A stretch of 64,000 nt of DNA, from positions 1-64,000 of the forward strand of contig NZ_JAHXYR010000004.1 of NCBI RefSeq assembly GCF_019969845.1, given 5' to 3'. The DNA is from Sphingobacterium sp. GVS05A. GTDB taxonomy: Bacteria; Bacteroidota; Bacteroidia; Sphingobacteriales; Sphingobacteriaceae. A model generated the notes under the pieces. It did not search any database and was not told the DNA's origin. It saw nothing but the letters and a program-made list of their open reading frames with translations. Of this stretch, positions 1-8,253 are shown one piece after another. Every line of letters starts with the position of its first letter. Positions within the stretch are counted from its first letter, which is position 1. The position numbers and the translations under genes are program-made.

Positions 1-80
1 TCTTCCCATTCCGAACAGAGCAGTCAAGCCCGCCAGAGCCGATGGTATTGCCGTAACAGGTGGGAGAGTAGGTCGGTGCC
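1..80 (+). rRNA. rrf: 5S ribosomal RNA, 3' part
   Basis: The window opens inside a 5S rRNA gene. The sequence contains the conserved CCGAACAGAGCAGTCAAGCC segment, the GCCGATGGTATTGCCGTAAC arm and the closing GGTGGGAGAGTAGGTCGGTG before a T run. The 5' part, and presumably the rest of the rRNA operon, lies to the left of the window. The 3' end at about 80 is placed where the acceptor-like helix should close, so it is accurate to a few bases. Confidence 0.93.
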
Positions 81-92
81 TTTTTTTACACA

Positions 93-130
93 GAAGCCCT
101 TGCTGGAAACAGTCAAGGGCTTCTTGCGTT
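93..130 (+). terminator. Intrinsic terminator of the rRNA operon
   Basis: A perfect 10-bp stem (93-102 GAAGCCCTTG with 114-123 CAAGGGCTTC) closes an 11-nt loop just behind the 5S gene. The T run that normally follows is short, but a T7 tract at 81-87 precedes it. This is the obvious end of the ribosomal transcript. Confidence 0.75.
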
Positions 131-631
131 TACATACTTCCCAAAAGATTCCAAAGAGCAATGGTGCCGCGACAAAAGGCACACAGGGATCCAGCTCCGA
201 AATTGTACTATAAAATATGGTTCTGCCGGGTAATGATCTAAAATACTGAACTGTTATATTTTTTATATATTTCCCAGTGATTACTGGCTGCGCAACGGAA
301 ATTCGGTTCTGGGATCCTGCTCTATCATGCCGGTGTATACCTGCTTACCACCTAAGCCCCTATCTTACCGCATGTTATTGCCGCTCTTACATAGTGATCT
401 TAAAATGAAAGGACCTCTATAATGTGAATCTTTCCTGAATAGAAGTAGAGCAGCAGATTTTATAGCAAATACCAGTGACCTCCTGCTGGCGATAGAGCTA
501 CTCAGAAATACAATGCATTTATATATTGGGTCAGCGTCGATAGCCTTTGGATGTTCCCATCCAGACGATGAAAATAACCTTATTGAATGCTGCCTTAATC
601 AGAAGAAAATATACCTACCTCTTCTATGAAT

Positions 632-645
632 GTGATAACCGTCAC
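632..645. promoter_or_regulatory. Distal Crp/Fnr-type site GTGA-N6-TCAC
   Basis: GTGATAACCGTCAC has the half-sites GTGA and TCAC separated by six bases, which is the Crp/Fnr superfamily arrangement. Like the proximal copy at 761-774 it is followed directly by TTTTGT. It lies 218 bp upstream of the ccoNO start codon. Binding by a Crp/Fnr-family regulator is inferred from the motif and from the oxygen-responsive nature of the operon. Confidence 0.5.
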
Positions 646-758
646 TTTTGTTCTCAAAATGGATAGCGTGAACTACTGTGTTATTCGTTATTGTTGTTTA
701 AATGGCTTAAAATCAATTATTACGTAACGGATATTCGATAATTTGACCCATTAAAATA

Positions 759-803
759 AAGTGACGTACATCACTTTTGTACGCATTCTCTATCATTAGA
801 TTG
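759..803 (+). promoter_or_regulatory. Proximal Crp/Fnr-type site and putative cco promoter
   Basis: AAGTGACGTACATCACTT (759-776) is a near-perfect palindrome of GTGA-N6-TCAC type. It runs straight into TTTG (776-779), a Bacteroidota -33 element, followed after 17 bases by TAGATTG (797-803), a one-base-short version of the -7 consensus TAnnTTTG. An activator bound here would touch the -33 region. The predicted start of transcription, about 810, leaves a leader of roughly 40 nt before ccoNO. Confidence 0.55.
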
Positions 804-823
804 TCATAAAATGCTGCTTACTT

Positions 824-838
824 TTGATTCAGAATCAA
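824..838. repeat. 15-bp perfect palindrome next to the ccoNO start
   Basis: TTGATTCAGAATCAA has 7-bp arms around one base and ends 11 bp before the ATG at 850. It resembles an Fnr box (TTGAT-N4-ATCAA) but has five central bases instead of four. It may be an operator for another regulator or a small hairpin controlling translation. Confidence 0.4.
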
Positions 839-849
839 CAATTTAAGTA

Positions 850-2988
850 ATGCAGTTAGAGCAATTTAATTACGACAATAGAATTGTCAGAAATTTCGGA
901 ATCGCTACCATTATTTGGGGGATAGTTGGTATGACTATAGGATTGCTTGTGGCAACGCAACTTGTCTGGCCCCAAATGAATTTCGGATTGCAATACACAA
1001 CATTTGGCCGTGTACGTCCAGTACATACTAATGCTGTGATATTCGCTTTCGTGGGTAACGGTATTTTTATGGGAGTCTATTACTCCTTGCAACGGGTGCT
1101 TAAAGCAAGAATGTTTAGTGATGCCTTGAGTAAGCTTCATTTCTGGGGCTGGCAATTGATCATTGTTGCTTCGGCTATCACACTGCCGCTGGGGCTGACT
1201 TCAAGCCATGAGTATGCTGAAATGGAGTGGCCAATTGACATTGCAATTACCCTGATCTGGGTTGTATTTGGAATCAATATGTTTGGCACAATTATCAAAC
1301 GACGCGAACGTCATATGTATGTCGCAGTTTGGTTCTATATCGCTACGTTTGTTACTGTAGCAGTCTTGCATATCGTTAACTCCATTCAATTGCCTGTAGC
1401 CGGCTGGAAAAGCTACTATGTATACAAAGGCGTTCAGGATGCATTGGTACAATGGTGGTATGGCCATAATGCAGTGGCCTTTTTTTTAACGACTCCTTAC
1501 CTGGGGATGATGTACTACTTTTTGCCAAAAATGGCCAACCGTCCTGTTTATTCCTATAAATTGAGTATTCTGCACTTTTGGTCACTGATCTTTATCTATA
1601 TCTGGGCCGGACCTCACCATTTGTTATATACAGCATTACCAAGCTGGGTACAATCCCTAGGAGTTGTATTCTCGATTATGTTGATTGCACCAAGCTGGGG
1701 TGGTATGATAAACGGCCTGTTGACGCTGCGTGGTGCCTGGGATAAGGTGCGGACAGAACCGATGCTGAAATTTATGGTTGTAGCACTAACCTGTTATGGT
1801 ATGGCAACCTTTGAAGGACCAATGTTGTCTTTAAAGCAAGTCAATGCAATCGCACACTTTACTGATTGGATCGTTGCACACGTACACGTAGGAGCATTAG
1901 GGTGGAACGGATTTATGACCTTTGGTATCCTTTATTGGTTGATCCCACGTATTTATAAAACAGAATTATATTCTAAAAAGCTAGCATCGACACACTTTTG
2001 GATTGGTACATTGGGGATTTTATTTTATGCCATTCCAATGTATTGGGCAGCAGTTGTGCAGGGCTTGATGTGGAAAGAGTTTACACCGGAAGGCGTATTG
2101 AAGTATCCAAACTTCTTAGCGACAACATTGGAAATCTTACCAATGCATATGATGAGGGCAGTAGGTGGTGCGCTATACTTATCTGGGGTTTTCTTGATGA
2201 CATTCAACTTGATTAAAACCATGAAGCAAGGAAAACTTTTGGCAAATGAACCTGCTGAAGCTCCTGCTTTATTACCGGTTCAGGTCAATGAGCAATCTCA
2301 ACATCGCCGTCTTGAACGTAAACCCATTTTGTTTATGGTATTGGCACTTATTGCAATTCTAATCGGTGGTATGGTTGAAATGGTTCCAACATTCACCATT
2401 TCAAAAAACGTACCGACAATAGCAAGTGTACAGCCTTATACAGCGTTGGAACTGCAGGGTCGGGATCTCTATGTGAGGGAAGGTTGTGTGAATTGTCATA
2501 CACAGACTATTCGGCCATTTAGATCGGAGACTGCCCGTTATGGCGAGTACAGCAAAGCTGGTGAATATGTTTACGATACACCATTCTTATGGGGATCGAA
2601 ACGAACTGGACCTGATCTGCACCGTATTGGCTCTAAATATCCTAATAAGTGGCATTTTGATCATCTTTTAGATCCAACCATTACCTCCCCTGGAAGCATT
2701 ATGCCCTCATATCCTTGGCTAATCGACCAAAAGCTGGATAATACGATTCTAAAAGATAAAATGAAAGCCCTTCGCAAATTGGGAATCCCTTATACGGATG
2801 CGGCAATAGCGAATGCAGAACAGGATCTGAACAAACAAGCACAGAAAATTGCGGATGATCTGAAACAAAATCAAGTCAATGTATTAGCCGATCGTGAAAT
2901 TATAGCAGTAATAGCTTATCTACAGCGATTGGGAACAGATATAAAAGCAGCTCCGAAAGTGGCTGAGGATGTTAACGTAAATCAATAG
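850..2988 (+). CDS. ccoN: cbb3-type cytochrome c oxidase, fused CcoN-CcoO subunits
   Basis: This 712-aa protein is the catalytic core of the high-affinity proton-pumping terminal oxidase of the inner membrane. Residues 1-460 are CcoN (subunit I) with about 12 membrane segments. Its haem and copper ligands are visible: H59 in RPVHTNA, H206 in WYGHNAV, H256/H257 in AGPHHLLY and H344/H346 in AHVHVG. Residues 495-705 are CcoO with one membrane anchor, a single c-haem site CVNCH (546-550) and a likely axial Met at 618 in SIMPSYPW. The N-O fusion is usual in Bacteroidota. The gene heads the operon ccoNO-ccoQ-ccoP-ccoG-ccoH-DsbD_2 and lies behind two Crp/Fnr-type sites, so control by oxygen or redox state is likely. 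Confidence 0.97.
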   Translation: MQLEQFNYDNRIVRNFGIATIIWGIVGMTIGLLVATQLVWPQMNFGLQYTTFGRVRPVHTNAVIFAFVGNGIFMGVYYSLQRVLKARMFSDALSKLHFWGWQLIIVASAITLPLGLTSSHEYAEMEWPIDIAITLIWVVFGINMFGTIIKRRERHMYVAVWFYIATFVTVAVLHIVNSIQLPVAGWKSYYVYKGVQDALVQWWYGHNAVAFFLTTPYLGMMYYFLPKMANRPVYSYKLSILHFWSLIFIYIWAGPHHLLYTALPSWVQSLGVVFSIMLIAPSWGGMINGLLTLRGAWDKVRTEPMLKFMVVALTCYGMATFEGPMLSLKQVNAIAHFTDWIVAHVHVGALGWNGFMTFGILYWLIPRIYKTELYSKKLASTHFWIGTLGILFYAIPMYWAAVVQGLMWKEFTPEGVLKYPNFLATTLEILPMHMMRAVGGALYLSGVFLMTFNLIKTMKQGKLLANEPAEAPALLPVQVNEQSQHRRLERKPILFMVLALIAILIGGMVEMVPTFTISKNVPTIASVQPYTALELQGRDLYVREGCVNCHTQTIRPFRSETARYGEYSKAGEYVYDTPFLWGSKRTGPDLHRIGSKYPNKWHFDHLLDPTITSPGSIMPSYPWLIDQKLDNTILKDKMKALRKLGIPYTDAAIANAEQDLNKQAQKIADDLKQNQVNVLADREIIAVIAYLQRLGTDIKAAPKVAEDVNVNQ

Positions 2989-2992
2989 CGCT

Positions 2993-3187
2993 ATGTTTAA
3001 ACAAATCACAAATTTGAACGGAAGTGAGCTTTACCTTATTGTGTCACTTTGGATATTCCTGATTTTCTTTATCTCAGTCGCAATTATGTTGTTTCGCATG
3101 AAAAAGGACTACGTGACTTACATGAAGGAATTGCCTTTGGAAGAGGAAACTGAAAAGGAAATGAATCATTCACCTGAAAGTATATAG
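2993..3187 (+). CDS. ccoQ: cbb3 oxidase small subunit CcoQ/FixQ-like
   Basis: A 64-aa protein with one membrane helix (about residues 12-36), a short basic stretch (RMKKDY) and a charged tail. Size, topology and position between ccoNO (4-bp gap) and ccoP (3-bp gap) identify it as CcoQ/FixQ, which stabilises the oxidase complex. Sequence conservation in this family is weak, so the call leans on context. Confidence 0.85.
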   Translation: MFKQITNLNGSELYLIVSLWIFLIFFISVAIMLFRMKKDYVTYMKELPLEEETEKEMNHSPESI

Positions 3188-3190
3188 TAT

Positions 3191-4084
3191 ATGAGTTTAT
3201 TATTAGATACCGCACCTGCCACGGTAGAAGCTGTTCAGTCTACCTGGGGTTTTGGTACGGATAATTTATACACAGATATCTTAATTATCGTATTGATTGT
3301 CGTGATGTTGGCTCTTCTGGCCTCGGCACTGATGGTCAACCGCGCAATGAAATCCATCATTAAGATTACGATGCCTGAACTGGTCAAAGAAGAAGAACTC
3401 AAGAAATTAGCCAATAAAGGATGGTTGAAACGATCTTGGAATAAGATCATGGGGATTAGGCCTATTTCTGAGGAAAAGGACATTGTCATCGATCACGAAT
3501 ACGATGGTATCCGAGAACTGGATAATCCCATTCCAATCTGGTTTAATTTTTTGTTCTATGGAACAATCTTCTTTGGTGTGGTCTACCTATTCATCTATCA
3601 GGTCTCTGGGATCGGTATGAATCAAGATCAGGAGTACGCACATGAAATGGTTGTTGCAGAAAAAGAAAGACAGGCTTATTTAGCTGCTTCTGCTAGTAAT
3701 GTTGATGAAAATACGGTTGAATTTGAACCAGAAATGGCTGTTGAGGGAAAAGCAATATTTGCTGCAAACTGTGTCGCCTGTCATGGAGGAAACGGGGAAG
3801 GTGGTATTGGGCCTAACTTAACGGATAAATTTTGGTTGCATGGCGGTGAGATTAAAGATCTTTTCAAAACAATTAAGTATGGTGTTCCGGATAAAGGAAT
3901 GGTGCCTTGGGAACAGACTCTGAGTCCGGCGCAAATTGCACAGGTGGCAAGTTACATTGTCACGTTGAGAGATACACACCCTGCTAATCCAAAAGAAGCG
4001 CAAGGAGAAGAGATAACCTATGGGAATGCTGCGGATGCGGCACAACCAAACGATGGTACAGGGACAGAAAAAGAAGCTGAATAG
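3191..4084 (+). CDS. ccoP: cbb3-type cytochrome c oxidase subunit CcoP, monohaem form
   Basis: This 297-aa protein feeds electrons into the oxidase. It has two membrane segments (about 28-52 and 115-140). The second follows the signature HEYDGIRELDNPIPIWF, typical of the CcoP N-terminus. A periplasmic cytochrome c domain has one haem site, CVACH at 194-198, with a probable Met ligand at 237 in KGMVPW. Proteobacterial CcoP usually carries two haems; the single haem and the extra N-terminal helix are common in Bacteroidota. The tail after residue 265 is low-complexity and acidic. It is the third gene of the operon. Confidence 0.94.
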   Translation: MSLLLDTAPATVEAVQSTWGFGTDNLYTDILIIVLIVVMLALLASALMVNRAMKSIIKITMPELVKEEELKKLANKGWLKRSWNKIMGIRPISEEKDIVIDHEYDGIRELDNPIPIWFNFLFYGTIFFGVVYLFIYQVSGIGMNQDQEYAHEMVVAEKERQAYLAASASNVDENTVEFEPEMAVEGKAIFAANCVACHGGNGEGGIGPNLTDKFWLHGGEIKDLFKTIKYGVPDKGMVPWEQTLSPAQIAQVASYIVTLRDTHPANPKEAQGEEITYGNAADAAQPNDGTGTEKEAE

Positions 4085-4099
4085 TAAATAGAGACCGAG

Positions 4100-5488
4100 A
4101 TGAGTACAGTAGTAGTTAATAATGCCAATAACGGTGGATCTAAGTCAAAAAAGAGACAGTGGATTTATGCCAAAAAACCACAGGGAACACTTTATAAAAA
4201 GAGACAATGGGTTGGTTATACACTGCTACTGTTCTTATTTGTAGCTCCTTTCATCAAGGTAAACGGCGAACCGTTCTTAATGTTCAATATCATTGAACGG
4301 AAATTTTCGATTTTTGGCAACCTTTTCTATCCTCAGGATCTATACATATTTGTGTTTGGGATGTTGATCGTAATGGTCTGTGTTGTGCTATTTACCGTTG
4401 TATTTGGTCGGGTCTGGTGTGGATGGACATGCCCACAAACGATTTTTCTCGAATTGATCTTTAGAAGGATAGAGTATTGGATTGAAGGCGATTGGCAGCA
4501 ACAGAAGAAATTAAATGAAGGTCCCAACACGGATCAAAAGCAGTTAAAGAAAGTGTTGAAGCATGGCATCTTTTTGATCATTTCGTTTTTTATATCGAAC
4601 ATCTTTTTGGCTTATATTATAGGTTCGGATGCGTTGATCAAAATCATCAGCGATCCGCTGGATCAGCATATAGGTGGTTTGATCTCCATTATCTTATTCA
4701 CACTGGTATTTTACGCGGTATTTGCGTATGTCAGGGAGATTGTGTGCATTGCAATTTGTCCCTATGGCAGATTACAGGGAGTTCTTTTGGATGATCAAAG
4801 TATCACTGTAGCCTATGATCACAGGCGTGGTGAACCAAGAGGAAAACAACAAAAAGATACTTCTAATACACGAGGTGACTGCATTGACTGCAAGCTCTGT
4901 GTTCACGTTTGTCCGACAGGAATAGATATCCGTAAGGGACTACAATTGGAATGTGTAAGTTGTACAGCTTGCATTGATGCTTGTGATGCTGTCATGGAAA
5001 AAATTGGAAAGCCAAAAAAACTGATCGGTTTTTATCCCATGGGGGAAATTGAAGGAACACTCAAGAAGAAAAGTAATATCCGTGCTGTTGCTTACTCTAT
5101 TGTCTTGGTATTGTTGATGACTGTATTTGGTTTTCTGTTGTTCAATCGCTCTCAGGTTGACGGTCGTTTATTGCGGGCGAAAGGAAGTACGTACCAGCTT
5201 CGGGACGATAAGACAATAAGTAATCTTTATGCTTTAGAATTAATCAACAAATCTGGGAAGGAAATGCCTTTTAGGCTGATATGTGAAGATCCGAGGCTGA
5301 AGATTCAACTGGTCAATCCTATCCAAAAGCTCAGTAAAGATGGGCATGCCTCCCTAAGCTTTTTTCTAATTATCGCGAATAAGGACGTCGAAACATATAA
5401 AAGTAATATCAAATTATCTATCTATTCAGGGGACAAAAAGGTGGAAAGTCTAAAAACTACTTTCATTGCTCCTCCTGGCATGAATTAA
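4100..5488 (+). CDS. ccoG: Cytochrome c oxidase accessory protein CcoG (RdxA/FixG)
   Basis: This 462-aa membrane ferredoxin assists cbb3 oxidase maturation and has been linked to copper reduction. It has membrane segments near residues 38-55, 75-105, 150-172, 192-212 and 330-350. The motif VWCGWTCPQTIFLE lies in the loop after the second, and two [4Fe-4S] clusters are seen as CIDCKLCVHVCP and CVSCTACIDACD. The C-terminal periplasmic domain (about 360-462) is the immunoglobulin-like FixG_C region. It is 15 bp behind ccoP and 12 bp ahead of ccoH, so co-transcription is likely. Confidence 0.95.
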   Translation: MSTVVVNNANNGGSKSKKRQWIYAKKPQGTLYKKRQWVGYTLLLFLFVAPFIKVNGEPFLMFNIIERKFSIFGNLFYPQDLYIFVFGMLIVMVCVVLFTVVFGRVWCGWTCPQTIFLELIFRRIEYWIEGDWQQQKKLNEGPNTDQKQLKKVLKHGIFLIISFFISNIFLAYIIGSDALIKIISDPLDQHIGGLISIILFTLVFYAVFAYVREIVCIAICPYGRLQGVLLDDQSITVAYDHRRGEPRGKQQKDTSNTRGDCIDCKLCVHVCPTGIDIRKGLQLECVSCTACIDACDAVMEKIGKPKKLIGFYPMGEIEGTLKKKSNIRAVAYSIVLVLLMTVFGFLLFNRSQVDGRLLRAKGSTYQLRDDKTISNLYALELINKSGKEMPFRLICEDPRLKIQLVNPIQKLSKDGHASLSFFLIIANKDVETYKSNIKLSIYSGDKKVESLKTTFIAPPGMN

Positions 5489-5500
5489 AAAATAAAAAGA

Positions 5501-5923
5501 ATGAATTGGGGTACAAAAATTTTTTTGAGCTTGGCGGTATTTATGTTGTGCATTGTCGGGGCTGGATTGTATATGGTCAGCCACAACTCGGACAGCTTGG
5601 AAGAAGATGATTACTATGAACAGGGTTTGAACTATGACCAGGCTTATGAGAAGAAACAAAATGTGCTGAATATGAAAGAATCGCCAACTGTTGAAATCAG
5701 AAAAGATACGCTTTATATACATTTTGCCTCCAAAATGAATAAGGGAAAGTTATTGTTCCGTAAACCCTCAGATAACAAGTTGGATAAGGAACTGCCATTT
5801 CAGACAACAAATAGCCTGTTTGTATTGCCTATTTCTGCATTCGATAAGGGGATGTGGAATTTGTATGTTGATTGGCAAAGCGCAGGTAAGGATTTTTTAT
5901 TTGAAGAGCATATTTTATTTTAG
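5501..5923 (+). CDS. ccoH: CcoH/FixH family cbb3 oxidase assembly protein
   Basis: A 140-aa protein with an N-terminal membrane helix (about 5-26) followed by the FixH-like stretch DDYYEQGLNYDQAYEKK and a beta-rich periplasmic domain. FixH/CcoH proteins bind the assembling oxidase and stabilise it. The gene sits between ccoG and the DsbD_2-like gene with gaps of 12 and 9 bp. Confidence 0.88.
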   Translation: MNWGTKIFLSLAVFMLCIVGAGLYMVSHNSDSLEEDDYYEQGLNYDQAYEKKQNVLNMKESPTVEIRKDTLYIHFASKMNKGKLLFRKPSDNKLDKELPFQTTNSLFVLPISAFDKGMWNLYVDWQSAGKDFLFEEHILF

Positions 5924-5932
5924 ACCAAGAAA

Positions 5933-6622
5933 ATGAGTTACACCTACTTTGCATTTTTTATGGGATTGTTTGGAAGTATACATTGTGCAGTCATGTGTGG
6001 TCCCCTAATTTTTGCAATTGAGGGTAGGCAAGGCCTCAGTTGGCCTGTTTTTCTAAATAAAGTACTTTATCAATTAGGCAGGGTTCTGACTTACGGTAGT
6101 CTAGGTTTTCTTTTGGGAACCATAGGTACATTTGCTCAAGTCCAAGGCTGGCAACGTGCATTGAGCTGGATCACGGGAGTAATATTAGTGCTGATTGCAG
6201 TGGTTCAGCTTATAGGGAAAAACAATCGTACAATTGCCAGTTTGCAGACCCGTTCTGTGCAGCCCGTTGTCAGGCTTCTGTCGAAATGGTTATATAAACC
6301 TGGAGGGAGTTTTATCGCGGGGGTACTGAATGGATTATTACCCTGTGGTATGGTATATATGGCTTTGATGTCGGCAATGAATGCAGACAGTTCGCAGCAG
6401 AGTTTCCTATTTATGCTGTGCTTCGGATTGGGGACGATTCCGCTCTTATTTTTGTTTTCCTTTTTGGGAAACTTTTCCAGATCTTTCAAAATTGGCTTTT
6501 CTAAATGGGTTCCCTTGTTATATTTTTTGCTGGGAATCTGGTTTATACTCCGAGGCGCAAACTTAGATATCCCTTATTTAAGCCCTTTAATTCGTATTGA
6601 CGGTGCGATAAACTGTGCTTAA
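5933..6622 (+). CDS. DsbD_2/SafE-like membrane protein of the cco operon
   Basis: This 229-aa protein has about six membrane helices and no large soluble domain. It begins with the cysteine motif GSIHCAVMCGP and has a second conserved stretch, NGLLPCGMVYMAL. This places it in the family often named sulfite exporter TauE/SafE or cytochrome c biogenesis transmembrane region (DsbD_2). Members are commonly the last gene of Bacteroidota cco operons. A role in copper delivery or thiol transfer to the oxidase is inferred from the paired cysteines and context, not shown. No ccoI or ccoS gene accompanies it here. Confidence 0.82.
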   Translation: MSYTYFAFFMGLFGSIHCAVMCGPLIFAIEGRQGLSWPVFLNKVLYQLGRVLTYGSLGFLLGTIGTFAQVQGWQRALSWITGVILVLIAVVQLIGKNNRTIASLQTRSVQPVVRLLSKWLYKPGGSFIAGVLNGLLPCGMVYMALMSAMNADSSQQSFLFMLCFGLGTIPLLFLFSFLGNFSRSFKIGFSKWVPLLYFLLGIWFILRGANLDIPYLSPLIRIDGAINCA

Positions 6623-6639
6623 CAGCAAACAATTTGTCA

Positions 6640-6674
6640 GTGCTAAGTATTATATTTGATATTAAACTTAGCGC
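6640..6674 (+). promoter_or_regulatory. Hairpin directly upstream of cls
   Basis: GTGCTAAGT (6640-6648) pairs with ACTTAGCGC (6666-6674), with one G-T wobble. There is no T tract, so it is not a clear terminator. It ends five bases before the ATG of the cardiolipin synthase gene at 6680 and may affect its translation or separate it from the cco operon. Confidence 0.4.
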
Positions 6675-6679
6675 ATTAT

Positions 6680-8143
6680 ATGGAGGTACTTCATTATATT
6701 TTACAAATTGCTTTACAATATTACTGGATTCCCTTACTCATTTTATATATTGGTGTCATCGGTACCATCTTGATTGAAAACCGTAACCCCGCCAAAACGA
6801 TCGCTTGGATTATGGTAATTGTCTTTCTACCTGTAATCGGTTTGCTCATTTATTATTTCTTTGGGCAGAAATTCAAGAAGGTAAAAAGGATGAAACGGAT
6901 GTATCGTGAGCAATCAAAGAAATTGCTTGACGCTTGGCGTAAGGAATCGGAAATTATGGAGGAACATATTGACACCCTAAACGAGCGCATCGGTAGTTTA
7001 GCCATGGTCTATCGGTACCTCAAAAATCAGAAAATATCCACATTCTCCCTGAATAACGATGTTACCTTATTTATTAATGGCGAAGAAAAGTTTCCGGTAC
7101 TGATTCAGCAATTGAAAAATGCAAAACATTCCATCCATATGGAGTACTATATCTGGGAAATGGATGGAATTGGTCGTGAAATATTACAGATTTTGGAAGA
7201 AAAGGCAAAATCTGGGGTGATGGTACGTCTGATCCTGGACAGTTTCGGAGCACCTGATGTGATTAAATATTTGCGTAGACATAAACCTGATTTTCTTTTT
7301 GAAGCTTTTCTTCCGGTTACTTTTACTTCATTGGCAAATAGTAACTACCGAAATCACCGTAAGATTGCAGTTATCGATGGAAGAGTAGGTTTTGTTGGAG
7401 GAATCAATATTTCGGATCGTTATATCAACGATGGAAAAAATGATGTTTATTGGCGCGATACTGCGATGATGATCATTGGTGCTGCCGTAAATACCTTACA
7501 GATTCAGTTTTGGAATAGTTGGAACCAAACGGATGCAGATTCATTCGAATTAGGTAAAGGTTATTTAAATAGATTCCCAATCACAAATGAAGATGCAAGT
7601 GGTGTTGGTTTTACAGCTAGTGATCCCGGTTCTCCGGCTCCGTTCAATATGGAGGCAATTATAGCGGGGATCAATGAAGCAAAAGAATATGTACAATTGT
7701 GTACACCCTATTTTATTCCAAGTGATCAACTGACCACAGCGTTGATGTTGGCTGTTTCTTCGGGAGTTCGAGTTGATCTCATGTTACCTGCACAATCTGA
7801 TTCCTTTTTTGTGCAGCATGCTTCCTTTTCCTTTATCAAGCCGCTACTCGAAAGAGGAGTAAATGTATATCTGTATACCAAAGGATTTCTCCATGCCAAA
7901 ACAATCTGTATCGACGGTAAACTCGCCTATATCGGTACGACCAATCTGGATATCAGAAGCTTTTATATCAATTTTGAGATATCTGGGATTGTCTCTGACA
8001 AAGTGCTTTGTGAACGAATGAACAATCAATTTCTTGCTGATATTGAATCCTCGGATTTAATTACAATTCGTAGATGGATGCAGAGAAGCCGTTGGAAACG
8101 TGGGGTGGATTCCATCTGCCGTTTATTGGCACCTTTACTTTAG
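6680..8143 (+). CDS. cls: Cardiolipin synthase, phospholipase D superfamily
   Basis: This 487-aa enzyme joins two phosphatidylglycerol molecules to make cardiolipin at the inner membrane. Two N-terminal membrane helices (about 10-55) precede two PLD catalytic motifs: HRKIAVID with His226 and HAKTICID with His405. Length and layout fit the bacterial ClsA type. I chose the ATG at 6680. An in-frame TTG at 6656 would add eight residues but lies in the loop of the hairpin at 6640-6674. Confidence 0.95.
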   Translation: MEVLHYILQIALQYYWIPLLILYIGVIGTILIENRNPAKTIAWIMVIVFLPVIGLLIYYFFGQKFKKVKRMKRMYREQSKKLLDAWRKESEIMEEHIDTLNERIGSLAMVYRYLKNQKISTFSLNNDVTLFINGEEKFPVLIQQLKNAKHSIHMEYYIWEMDGIGREILQILEEKAKSGVMVRLILDSFGAPDVIKYLRRHKPDFLFEAFLPVTFTSLANSNYRNHRKIAVIDGRVGFVGGINISDRYINDGKNDVYWRDTAMMIIGAAVNTLQIQFWNSWNQTDADSFELGKGYLNRFPITNEDASGVGFTASDPGSPAPFNMEAIIAGINEAKEYVQLCTPYFIPSDQLTTALMLAVSSGVRVDLMLPAQSDSFFVQHASFSFIKPLLERGVNVYLYTKGFLHAKTICIDGKLAYIGTTNLDIRSFYINFEISGIVSDKVLCERMNNQFLADIESSDLITIRRWMQRSRWKRGVDSICRLLAPLL

Positions 8144-8253
8144 ATGTTTACTGGAATGAAGGTATAATAAATGTTAAAAATACCATAATAGGATGGGCCT
8201 TTGGTTAAAATTGAATATATTTAGCTATTCTTTTTTTAATTCTAAGACTTTCA

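Larger units (their letters stand above)
131..849. other. 720-bp gene-free leader before the cco operon
   Basis: No convincing gene is visible between the 5S terminator and ccoNO. A frame is open on the + strand from about 421 to the TGA at 627-629, around 69 codons, but its only ATG is at 513. The 38-codon peptide from there matches no family I know, so it may be a gene remnant or chance. The right half carries two Crp/Fnr-type sites and a 15-bp palindrome, listed separately. Confidence 0.5.

Noticed and set aside
513..629. The small frame contains HPDDE, the motif of PIG-L deacetylases
   Set aside because: Nothing around the five residues fits that family and the frame is only 38 codons from its ATG, so the match is probably chance.
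824..838. Reading the palindrome as a true Fnr box
   Set aside because: The central spacing is five bases, not four, and its place behind the likely transcription start does not suit an activator.
6656..6679. TTG start for cardiolipin synthase
   Set aside because: It lies in a hairpin loop and adds residues not typical of the family; the ATG at 6680 is better.
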